NCBI GenBank assembly: GCA_021802505.1
Contig: JAJZXE010000001.1
Span: forward strand, 1 to 35,682
DNA from: Nanobdellota archaeon
GTDB lineage: Archaea > Nanobdellota > Nanobdellia > Parvarchaeales > Parvarchaeaceae
Direction of reading: 5' to 3'
DNA: 35,682 bases
Shown in pieces: positions 24,274 to 30,522 of this stretch. The translations under genes were made by a program, and so were the position numbers. Positions within the stretch are counted from its first letter, which is position 1; every line of letters starts with the position of its first letter. The notes beneath the pieces were generated by a model. The model worked only from the letters and a program-made list of their open reading frames with translations. It was not told where the DNA came from and searched no databases.

Positions 24274-24750
24274 ATGGTAAAAGGACAGTCAGCATTAGAA
24301 TATGTCATGACTTATGGTTGGGCAATCTTAATAATAGTCGTTGTGGCTGTGGTCCTTTATTCAATGGGAGTATTTAACCCAAGGAACACCGTTACGCCTA
24401 CTTCAACGGGTTTTGCACCGTTTTCAATATCTTCGGCGATCTGTAATTCCTCCGGATTAGTTGTTTCTATGAGTGCTCTTTTTAACGGAAATATAGAGTA
24501 CGCTTATCTAAATAAATTTTATTTTACTTCAGCTGTGGGCACATCTATAACTTCAGGAGTATATAATTTGAATAATGTAGAGATTACAAAAAATATACCA
24601 ATCATAATAAATATACCCCAAATTAAATGTTCTTCTCCCCATGTAGTATTCTCGTTGGCAGGAATTCTTGGATATACAGAAGCAGTTCCTGCAGTGGGTA
24701 ACAGGACACTAAATGCAAGCGGGACAATCGCTGGCACTTCCTCCAGTTAA
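24274..24750 (+). CDS. Type IV pilin-like protein B of a tandem pair
   Basis: 158 residues, paralogue of pilin A. The first ten codons are identical at DNA level, and the N-terminal 35 residues differ only by conservative changes (MVKGQSALEYVMTYGWAI). Beyond that the mature domain has diverged: more Asn and Ile, longer hydrophilic loop, but it keeps two cysteines (SAICNSS, QIKCSSP) and the same ending TAGTSS-like tail (TIAGTSSS). The body is more AT-rich than pilin A. This suggests a duplication with conserved export signal and selection for changed surface. Confidence 0.9.
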   Translation: MVKGQSALEYVMTYGWAILIIVVVAVVLYSMGVFNPRNTVTPTSTGFAPFSISSAICNSSGLVVSMSALFNGNIEYAYLNKFYFTSAVGTSITSGVYNLNNVEITKNIPIIINIPQIKCSSPHVVFSLAGILGYTEAVPAVGNRTLNASGTIAGTSSS

Positions 24751-24779
24751 TCAAGGCTTTTAAATTCACTAAAATTATA

Positions 24780-25289
24780 ATGATTATGAAGAAAGCAGTA
24801 TACGCCGGCAGCTTCGATCCGATAACTATAGGCCATGCATGGGTGATTAAGAAATCGGCGGAGCTGTTCGATGAACTGGTGGTCGCGATAGGGGAAAACT
24901 CCACAAAGAATGAAAATTTTTCCTTCGATGAAAAGATAAAAATGATAAAAAGCGTGGTTAAACCCTTCAGGAACGTCAAGGTCGGCAGTTTTAAAGGCAA
25001 ATTCCTGGTAGATTATGCGAGGGAATTAAAGGCAAATTACATAGTAAGAGGAATAAGGACCGAAACCGATTTAGAATATGAAAAAGGGATACAGTACATA
25101 AACTCCCACATAAACGGGGGTATAACTACAGTTTTTCTCATACCTCCGGAGGATCTTTCCATAGTAAGCTCCAGTCTGGTTAGAAGTTTGGTGGGAAGCA
25201 AGAATTGGGAAAGAGTTGTAGAGGCTTATCTACCAAACAGAGAAATTTATTCGATATTTTTGCAGCATTACCTAAAGTCTAAAGAATGA
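24780..25289 (+). CDS. coaD: Phosphopantetheine adenylyltransferase, bacterial-type CoaD
   Basis: 169 residues. Bacterial CoaD signatures in order: AGSFDPITIGH (nucleotidyltransferase site, 9-19), a Lys in ENSTKNENFSF, GKFLVDYARE, VRGIRTETDLEYE, and SIVSSSLVRSL near the end. It would transfer AMP from ATP to 4'-phosphopantetheine in coenzyme A synthesis. Most archaea use a different, eukaryote-like PPAT family, so this copy suggests gene transfer from bacteria or a lineage trait. A TATA-like CTTTTAAATTC precedes it; spacing fits the second ATG (24786) slightly better than the first. Confidence 0.88.
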   Translation: MIMKKAVYAGSFDPITIGHAWVIKKSAELFDELVVAIGENSTKNENFSFDEKIKMIKSVVKPFRNVKVGSFKGKFLVDYARELKANYIVRGIRTETDLEYEKGIQYINSHINGGITTVFLIPPEDLSIVSSSLVRSLVGSKNWERVVEAYLPNREIYSIFLQHYLKSKE

Positions 25290-25361
25290 GCTCAGCTTCG
25301 CCGCCATCTTTAAAAAGCGGTCTATTCAGCAGTAAAAGTTTAAGTCCAAGTAATCTTTGGC

Positions 25362-26489
25362 ATGCCTTATTTATTGCTTAGAGGAGTATATCTTGGAATG
25401 AAAGGAGAAATAATATACACGTATTTTTATGATTTCACAGACAGGATAAATCTTACAGAGATCAAGAATTACCTGAGGGGAGCACAGGAATTTTCATTCT
25501 TTGAGTACGGCAAGGCGGTACCGGAGGGTCTGAATCCCTTTGAACTGCCGATACTCTTGAACAGCGGAAAAAAAGAGGTGAAGTTTGATTCGCTGTCCCT
25601 TTCAGTCAACGTCCAGTGCGTAATATATTCCGTCGGAGCGATGGCTATCAGGGTAAGAGCCCCGATAGAAGATATAAGCCAGCAGTTGATGGATAAGATC
25701 ACATTTGACAAGAGATTCGAGAAAAGATTCAAGGAAATAGCGGACGAAGCAAAAAACAGGGTGGAAAAGTCCCTCTCAAAGTATCTTATGGTAAAGGAAA
25801 AGAAAATATTCGAAATGTACAGGCAGTACTTCCTGGAGCAAACACCGAAGGACTTCTTTGAAAAAAACAAGAGCTGGATAGCCGGAGTATTGCTCGACGA
25901 GCAGAATTACAGGGATTTATCCGAGGATTACATAAACAACACATTGAAAAGGAACGTGGCATACTATAAATATGACTCGTTTATAATAGACTGGGACGCC
26001 ATGTTCGTAATATCCTCCAGTAACTATGAAAACGAAATTACGGTTTCAGACACGGCAAACATCCAGCTTTTAGAATACAGAGTCTATCAGGATGAGATAG
26101 ACAGGATGATAGGCTCCGTGAATGAGCGATTCAGCAGGATACAGAGAAGCCCGTGGTACATACTTCTGACAAGAAGGAACATGATAAGGCTAAGCAATAA
26201 TATAAGTGATTTCTACGCAGAATACAAGGATTTAATCGACGACGTCAACAAGATAGTCATGAGTTTCGGGGAGTGGTACCTTGCAAGAATATATGCGGCT
26301 TTGTCCGATTCTTTCAGATTGAACGACATAGAGAAAAGATTGCAGAGCACGTTTGACATGCTTGTAAACATAAGAAGCTTCATACAGGACCAGGTATCCG
26401 AGGACTCGAGTTCTTTTTTGGAATGGATAGTAATACTTCTATTTATCATTGAAATAATCATCATAGTCCTTCCGCTGTTAAAGATTTGA
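25362..26489 (+). CDS. RMD1/DUF155-family protein with C-terminal membrane helix
   Basis: 375 residues. An alpha/beta N-terminal half (YTYFYDFTDRINL; FSFFEYGKAV) is followed by a helical half with TANIQLLEYRVYQDEID, a long coiled region, and a family-typical end SFLEWIVILLFIIEIIII. That LEW-hydrophobic tail anchors it in the membrane. DUF155 (COG1723) proteins include yeast RMD1/RMD8 and a mitochondrial relative; molecular role not settled, though some are linked to organelle translation. Archaeal members are few, so it is noteworthy. A second in-frame ATG at 25398 (MKGEIIYTY) is a reasonable alternative start. Confidence 0.78.
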   Translation: MPYLLLRGVYLGMKGEIIYTYFYDFTDRINLTEIKNYLRGAQEFSFFEYGKAVPEGLNPFELPILLNSGKKEVKFDSLSLSVNVQCVIYSVGAMAIRVRAPIEDISQQLMDKITFDKRFEKRFKEIADEAKNRVEKSLSKYLMVKEKKIFEMYRQYFLEQTPKDFFEKNKSWIAGVLLDEQNYRDLSEDYINNTLKRNVAYYKYDSFIIDWDAMFVISSSNYENEITVSDTANIQLLEYRVYQDEIDRMIGSVNERFSRIQRSPWYILLTRRNMIRLSNNISDFYAEYKDLIDDVNKIVMSFGEWYLARIYAALSDSFRLNDIEKRLQSTFDMLVNIRSFIQDQVSEDSSSFLEWIVILLFIIEIIIIVLPLLKI

Positions 26490-26555
26490 TATTTATTCCT
26501 TTAACTGCAGATATAACAGAAAAGTTTAAGAATACGGTCATATCTTACATTATTA

Positions 26556-27284
26556 ATGCTTACTACGAGCAGGATCCGGTTTAAAGGAGCGGTGTTTGAT
26601 TTTGATAACACCTTAGTAGACACTAAAGATTTAATCGATAATGCTTACAGGCATGTTTTTCATGAGATAGCGGCAAAGTTCAATCTGGATGAGGATAAAC
26701 TTTTTTTGGAGGCAGGATCATTCCAAAAAGAAAAAATCAGGGAGCTTCAAGCAGCAAAAACATCATATAATCATGCGGACTGGATACTTCCTATCGTCGG
26801 AAGGTTCTCCGTAAATCTTAACAAGGAAGAGGAGGAGTACTACAAAAATCTTTTCTATTCATACGCCATCAACAACCAGAAATTCTCTGAAAAGACGGAA
26901 AGCATACTGCTGGAACTGAAGAAAAGGGGGAAAAAACTGGCTCTACTGAGTGAGAGGGACGCCGTTCCGGGGATGAAACTGCAGAGAATTAAAAATACGC
27001 CTTTTTACGGCTATTTCGACGTTATAATGATTGCCGGAGAAACTATACCTTACAGTAAAACAGACGGCAAAGGTACACCATTTCTCGAAACTGCAAAGCT
27101 TTTAGGTTTAGAGACAAATGAGGTTTTAATGATAGGGGATAGGATGGATCTGGATATACAGAATGCAAAGGAAGTAGGGATGAAAGCGGTTCTTTTTACG
27201 GGTTATCTCAAATCGCAGGAATACAGCAAATATCAGCCGGATCTTGTAATAAACGACATCAGCGAGCTGAGAAACATATTCTAA
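26556..27284 (+). CDS. HAD-superfamily phosphatase
   Basis: 242 residues. Motif I is FDFDNTLVDT with D15 the nucleophile and D17 the acid/base. Motif II is ALLSERD near 125. Motif III/IV is the Lys in PYSKTDGKG and MIGDRMDLDIQ near 195. A helical C1 cap (about 25-100) is inserted after motif I, as in phosphoglycolate- and nucleotide-phosphatases. The substrate cannot be told; the cap has charged residues rather than a clear specificity motif. The start is leaderless-like (TATA-like stretch upstream). It is convergent with the HD gene, 11 bp apart. Confidence 0.88.
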   Translation: MLTTSRIRFKGAVFDFDNTLVDTKDLIDNAYRHVFHEIAAKFNLDEDKLFLEAGSFQKEKIRELQAAKTSYNHADWILPIVGRFSVNLNKEEEEYYKNLFYSYAINNQKFSEKTESILLELKKRGKKLALLSERDAVPGMKLQRIKNTPFYGYFDVIMIAGETIPYSKTDGKGTPFLETAKLLGLETNEVLMIGDRMDLDIQNAKEVGMKAVLFTGYLKSQEYSKYQPDLVINDISELRNIF

Positions 27285-27295
27285 AAAGCGCTTGT

Positions 27296-27946
27296 TTAAG
27301 GATCATTATCCGATTCCTTGATCTCTATGCTTAGTTCTTTTATGAACTTTTTAAGAAAGGACTTCCTTCTGGATGCAATTTTTCTTGCCGTTCTGGTATG
27401 GATTCTTTCATTAACTTTCAAAAGGCGGGTAAAAAACAGGTCCAGCGAATATCTGGAGTTATCCGGCTTTCTTTTTGTTGAAAACGGATCTTTCAAATCA
27501 TAAAAAGCGGATACATGCATCGGTGCTGATGATCCGAAGGTTCTCATTATAGCCACCGCTCCGGTGGATTCCAGGAGATCTGCATCCTGCAGAATCATTG
27601 CTTCTATAGACTTCGGTTTTATGTTCCTTGAGAAAGAGCATACGGATATGCAATAACTGACTTTTTCTATCTTGCTTTTAGGGTATCCTTTCATCTTTGT
27701 GAGTATTTTACCGGCAAAAGCCGCACTGTCTTCATGTTCTCTGTCATATTTTTCAGTCCCTTTATAAACCAATACGTCGTGGAAGATCGCTGCCGGTATA
27801 ATTACATCAAGGTCGGCATTTTCCTCCTTTGCTATTTTCACGGCCAATCCAAGCACTCTGCAGGCGTGTCCAAAATCATGGGAGATATCATTGTTGATCT
27901 TCTTTTTGGCAATCCTTAATAATTCATTTACAAGCTCCTTTTTCAC
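27296..27946 (-). CDS. HD-domain phosphohydrolase (GTG start preferred)
   Basis: 216 residues from a GTG at 27946 (VKKELVNELL). HD landmarks, numbered from that start, are H23 in SHDFGH, H56-D57 in IFHDVLVY, and a later LQDADLLES. Such proteins remove phosphate from nucleotides or other small phosphomonoesters with a bound metal. An ATG at 28045 would add 33 unlike residues. I prefer the GTG because the TATA-like CATTAATATTAG on the minus strand is centred about 24 bp before it. The C-terminal 50 residues are basic and helical. Substrate unknown. Confidence 0.8.
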   Translation of the reverse strand: MKKELVNELLRIAKKKINNDISHDFGHACRVLGLAVKIAKEENADLDVIIPAAIFHDVLVYKGTEKYDREHEDSAAFAGKILTKMKGYPKSKIEKVSYCISVCSFSRNIKPKSIEAMILQDADLLESTGAVAIMRTFGSSAPMHVSAFYDLKDPFSTKRKPDNSRYSLDLFFTRLLKVNERIHTRTARKIASRRKSFLKKFIKELSIEIKESDNDP

Positions 27947-28043
27947 TGTAAATATCTTATGTTCTAATATTAATGTTTGTTGAGCTTTCAGTTTCTTTGA
28001 ATGGATTAGTGCAGATTCACGCTGTAAACGCATCTGGAAAGAC

Positions 28044-28223
28044 ATGCTGCGCAGGTTTATGGAAGACCTTTATGGGTTTCTCAGGGATTATTACAAGTGG
28101 AATAACTCCGAAGCAGGATTTGCGTCTGATAAGATTAGGAGCGGGTGGAAGATCTGGCAGAAAAGAGAAGACAGGATAAAGACCTCACTTCCTTGCAAGG
28201 CGGCCTGGCACAATCTTATGTGA
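28044..28223 (+). CDS. Possible small basic protein (59 aa)
   Basis: 59 residues: MLRRFMEDLYGFLRDYYKWN continues as an amphipathic, Trp/Tyr/Lys-rich chain ending CKAAWHNLM. The reading frame is open upstream to a TGA at 27981, with no ATG between, so the start is uncertain. Composition and AGG/ATA codon use look like the real genes nearby, and no better frame covers these bases. There is no clear TATA box at the right distance and no family match. It would overlap the 5' extension of the HD gene only if that used the far ATG. Confidence 0.35.
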   Translation: MLRRFMEDLYGFLRDYYKWNNSEAGFASDKIRSGWKIWQKREDRIKTSLPCKAAWHNLM

Positions 28224-28560
28224 TGTGAATAAAGGAACTTATATCCCAGAGCCTCTTTTTACACAAAATTAATAACTGTTTTTGATTTTTCTGATAGTGC
28301 AATTTAAGTCCAATCTAATCTTTAGCATGTAAAAAATATCGCCCAGAGAGGGTTTGATCCCTCTCTGTCCAGTCCTCGAAGCTCTTTATTTCTTCGATTC
28401 CGCTCTGGGCACACAACCCTACCCGGGTATATTATATCTCGTCCTTAATTGAACTTAATATAACTTCTTACTTTATCTCTAGAAACTCGATATATTTATA
28501 AGAAAGTTCCGATACTCAAAGTCAAAAAATAGATTAATTTACTGAGCTGCTTATTTTTAT
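28224..28560. other. 337-bp gap between small ORF and M20 peptidase; holds a candidate RNA
   Basis: No protein-coding frame is supported. Bases 28331-28410 hold a structured minus-strand RNA candidate with a TATA-like sequence at 28428-28437. The stretch 28224-28330 is AT-rich with T-runs and shows nothing else. The stretch 28438-28560 has TATA-like ATATATTTATAA at 28490-28500, a likely promoter of the M20 gene with a leader of about 35 bases. Confidence 0.5.
28331..28410 (-). ncRNA. Candidate structured RNA with alternative helices and a U-run
   Basis: On the minus strand a TATA-like ATATAATATA (28428-28437) is followed 20-25 bp later by GCCCAGAG (28403-28410), which pairs perfectly with CTCTGGGC (28341-28348). 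Inside, TCGAAG and CTTCGA (28392-28397 with 28376-28381) form a second hairpin. A rival 9-bp hairpin joins CAGAGAGGG with CCCTCTCTG (28359-28367 and 28344-28352), and it is followed by GGGCGATA and six Ts (28331-28336), like an intrinsic terminator. The two folds share 28344-28348. No anticodon arm exists, so it is not a tRNA. Identity unknown; strand chosen from promoter and U-run. Confidence 0.5.
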
Positions 28561-29670
28561 ATGGATGAAATAAGATTAACGCAGGAATTAGTGAAGATAC
28601 CCTCTGAAAATCCTCCTGGGAACGAAAGAAAAATCGCAGAATTCGTGGCGAATTTTCTTGATAACCTCGATATTAAAAATGAGATAGTGGAGATAGACCA
28701 GGACAGGTTTAATGTTATAGCCGAGATAGGCAAAGGAGAAGGTCTCGCACTGAGCAGTCATATGGATACTGTTCCGGTGGGCGACGTGAAAACGTGGAAA
28801 CACGGTCCTTTCTCGGGAGATATCTCGGATGGAAAGGTCTACGGCAGAGGGACGACCGATACAAAGGGCGGCCTATCCAGCATACTGACGGCGTTATCGA
28901 GGGTGGATTTAAAAAACCCGGAAAGAAGGCTCGTATTACTGTTTGTTTGCGACGAAGAAGTGGATTCCCGCGGATCCAAATGGATCATAAACAATCGGAA
29001 AAAATTCCTCTCGGAAGTTAAATACGGCATAACCACCGAAGCCACAAACAATAAGATACGGATAGCACAGAAAGGCTTAGTGCAGGTTAGGGTAAAATTC
29101 AGCGGAAAAGCCGCCCATGCTTCTAAGCCGTGGATGGGCAAGAATGCCGTAGATGATGCTGTAAGATTTATTAGCGAACTTCACAGACGGAAGAAGCATC
29201 TTCTTGGGATCAAAGACGACATGCTTGGGAACGGGACGATTAATATCGGCAGAATAGTCGGGGGCGTAAAAGTAAACATGGTCCCAGGTTCCTGTGAGGT
29301 AGATATAGATAGAAGAATAGTATATAGGGAAACGCCTAGCCTTGTACTTAGAGATTATGAAAAAATTCTTAAGGATCTCAAGATCCGGGCTAAGATCGAG
29401 CAACTCTGCGAGCCGATATGGCCATTTAAATTAAATAAAGACTCTAAGATAATAAGCATGATATCCTCTGCCATAAAAACAGAAGTAGTTGGGGATACGG
29501 GTTACACTGAGGCAGAACTTTACAGCAGGAGGGCCGGCATAGACTTCGTGGCATTTGGTCCTGGGAATTCGACGGTGGCACACGCAGCCGACGAGTACGT
29601 CGAGGTGTCAAAATTAAAACATGCCACCAGCATGTTAGAGAGTCTCATAAAAACTTGGCTTACACAGTAG
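28561..29670 (+). CDS. M20-family metallopeptidase (ArgE/DapE/carboxypeptidase-like)
   Basis: 369 residues. Metal and catalytic landmarks: SHMDTVPVG with H67 and D69; GRGTTDTKGG with D100; CDEEVD with E132-E133; and AHAADEYVEV near 350 supplying the last histidine. A dimerisation (lid) domain is inserted at about 170-285 (KAAHASKPWMGKNA). Members hydrolyse N-acyl or peptide bonds using two zinc ions; known roles include acetylornithine and succinyl-diaminopimelate hydrolysis and peptide turnover. No biosynthetic neighbour is present to choose among these. Cytosolic; no signal peptide. Confidence 0.9.
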   Translation: MDEIRLTQELVKIPSENPPGNERKIAEFVANFLDNLDIKNEIVEIDQDRFNVIAEIGKGEGLALSSHMDTVPVGDVKTWKHGPFSGDISDGKVYGRGTTDTKGGLSSILTALSRVDLKNPERRLVLLFVCDEEVDSRGSKWIINNRKKFLSEVKYGITTEATNNKIRIAQKGLVQVRVKFSGKAAHASKPWMGKNAVDDAVRFISELHRRKKHLLGIKDDMLGNGTINIGRIVGGVKVNMVPGSCEVDIDRRIVYRETPSLVLRDYEKILKDLKIRAKIEQLCEPIWPFKLNKDSKIISMISSAIKTEVVGDTGYTEAELYSRRAGIDFVAFGPGNSTVAHAADEYVEVSKLKHATSMLESLIKTWLTQ

Positions 29671-29760
29671 AAGATTTAAATTATCTTGCCTGCAACTGCA
29701 TATCATATGGTTAAATTCGTGATTTTCCAGCTTGCATTTTTATAAAATTAAACAAAAGAC

Positions 29761-29795
29761 GGGCATCGAAATTAAATTTATATGCCCCGAACGGG
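29761..29795. repeat. Direct repeat copy A (remnant of tRNA-Glu 3' end)
   Basis: 35 bases from GGGCATCGAAATTAAATT to CCCCGAACGGG match 30374-30408 with two mismatches (33 of 35). The right-hand part, read on the minus strand as CCCGTTCGGGGCA, is the last 13 bases of tRNA-Glu with one change. This is the arrangement left by integration into a tRNA gene. Confidence 0.8.
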
Positions 29796-30046
29796 CTGTG
29801 GCATTCCTGCTATATTAAAATGGTTACTTTAAGATTCGGATGTATTTAAGTGTTTAATCTTAACACATGTTGCTGTAAAAGTTATTTTGTCATACTATTA
29901 GGAGGATGATACTTAATTTAGAGGGTTTCTACGGAGCCGTAATAATTAAACACATAAAAATGTCAACAAATGTCATAAATTATGAAAACAGGCAGTTTTG
30001 CATGAAAAGTACAGGTGGACTCGTGCACATGCACAAACGCTCTTAA

Positions 30047-30060
30047 AACATTTAAATATA
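30047..30060 (+). promoter_or_regulatory. TATA box of the candidate RNA at 30081
   Basis: AACATTTAAATATA is a strong archaeal TATA-type sequence, centred about 26 bp before 30081, where the outer helix of the RNA begins. No open reading frame longer than three codons starts there. Confidence 0.5.
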
Positions 30061-30080
30061 GATACATTCTTAGTTGGAAT

Positions 30081-30165
30081 ATGAATGGGTAAGTCCAGAT
30101 CCAATATGTATACCTTCTGGTGTACCTTACCTGACTTGTCAAGTTGAGGGTTTGGGGCCATTCAT
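30081..30165 (+). ncRNA. Candidate 85-nt structured RNA in the tRNA-Glu integration scar
   Basis: The ends pair over eight bases: ATGAATGG (30081-30088) with CCATTCAT (30158-30165). Inside, GGTAAG (30088-30093) pairs with CTTACC (30126-30131), extended by CCAGA (30095-30099) with TCTGG (30116-30120). A small hairpin ACTT/AAGT follows at 30134-30144. The predicted TATA box sits 26 bp upstream and a T-rich stretch (30168-30176) follows. The ATG at 30081 would give only three codons, so it is unlikely to be coding. No family recognised; not a tRNA and no C/D boxes in the right places. Confidence 0.45.
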
Positions 30166-30395
30166 GATTTGTTTTTCCATAGCTCTATATTATCTTTATT
30201 GACTATCTTATCTCTTATAATATTAAAATAGAAATCATCGTTTAAATTCCATTTTCTGTGTACGGACCACGCAACGAAGTCAACTACTAATAAACCATTA
30301 TCTGTAAATGATTCAACTTGATTAAACTTTATCTTCTTGCCAGAAAAAACTTTTTTAATATAATTCTCAAACTGGGCATCGAAATTAAATTCATA
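30162..30395 (-). pseudogene. C-terminal fragment of a DUF3800 protein
   Basis: 77 codons without a stop, from the base next to tRNA-Glu down to a TGA. The reading is YEFNFDAQFENYIKKVFSGK, then the family-like NGLLVVDFVAWSVHRKWN and YFNIIRDKIV. DUF3800 proteins have a C-terminal block with a conserved hydrophobic-A/V-D-hydrophobic strand; the N-terminal half with its DES-type motif is absent. No ATG in frame. The truncation falls exactly at the tRNA 3' end, consistent with integration cutting the gene. DUF3800 genes are common on phages, plasmids and defence islands. Confidence 0.65.
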
Positions 30396-30408
30396 TGCCC
30401 CGACCGGG
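30374..30408. repeat. Direct repeat copy B (tRNA-Glu 3' end plus adjacent DNA)
   Basis: 35 bases matching 29761-29795. Bases 30396-30408 are the acceptor and T-stem end of tRNA-Glu; bases 30374-30395 are coding DNA of the DUF3800 fragment. Likely att site. Confidence 0.8.
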
Positions 30409-30468
30409 ATTTGAACCCGGGTTTCCGCCTCGAAAGGGCGGAGTCCTTGGCCTCTAGACTATCGGGGC
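30396..30468 (-). tRNA. tRNA-Glu (TTC anticodon)
   Basis: The minus strand folds as a full cloverleaf. Acceptor GCCCCGA with TCGGGGC, discriminator A. D-stem GTCT with GGAC. Anticodon arm CCGCC-CTTTCGA-GGCGG, anticodon TTC (codon GAA). T-arm CCGGG-TTCAAAT-CCCGG. CCA is not encoded and no intron is seen. Its 3' end is part of a direct repeat, marking it as an integration target. AT-rich boxes (TTTAAATG) on the minus strand upstream may be its promoter. Confidence 0.95.
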
Positions 30469-30522
30469 ATACTTTATGTAGAAACCATTTAAACATTTAA
30501 ACATTAAGGCGTTTAAATAGAT

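Larger units (their letters stand above)
29761..30408. mobile_element. Scar of an element integrated at tRNA-Glu (about 613 bp between repeats)
   Basis: Two 35-bp direct repeats, 613 bp apart, both carry the 3' end of tRNA-Glu; the copy at 30374 is the working tRNA end, the copy at 29761 is displaced. Between them lie a DUF3800 gene fragment (30162-30395), a candidate RNA (30081-30165), and otherwise AT-rich DNA with no intact gene. No integrase gene remains. On the minus strand after copy A, in the same frame, a few codons faintly resemble the DUF3800 fragment, so there may have been tandem insertions. Seen: repeats and fragment. Inferred: element origin. Confidence 0.6.

Noticed and set aside
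27973-28179. 68-residue plus-strand ORF (MFVELSVSLNGLV...)
   Set aside because: Composition is unlike a protein of this genome and the alternative frame from 28044 looks better.
28341-28410. tRNA-like 8-bp acceptor helix with a T-arm-like hairpin
   Set aside because: No anticodon or D arm can be formed on either strand and the T-loop would have six bases. Kept as an unnamed RNA candidate instead.
30022-30033. Palindrome GTGCACATGCAC as an operator
   Set aside because: Single copy, not placed at a promoter of any supported gene; likely chance.
29906-30046. 46-codon ORF directly after AGGAGG
   Set aside because: The Shine-Dalgarno touches the ATG with no spacing, the product has no recognisable features, and it lies in decayed element DNA.
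29973-30161. 62-residue minus-strand ORF
   Set aside because: It runs antisense through the candidate RNA and its promoter, is Cys/His-rich by chance and has no start signal.
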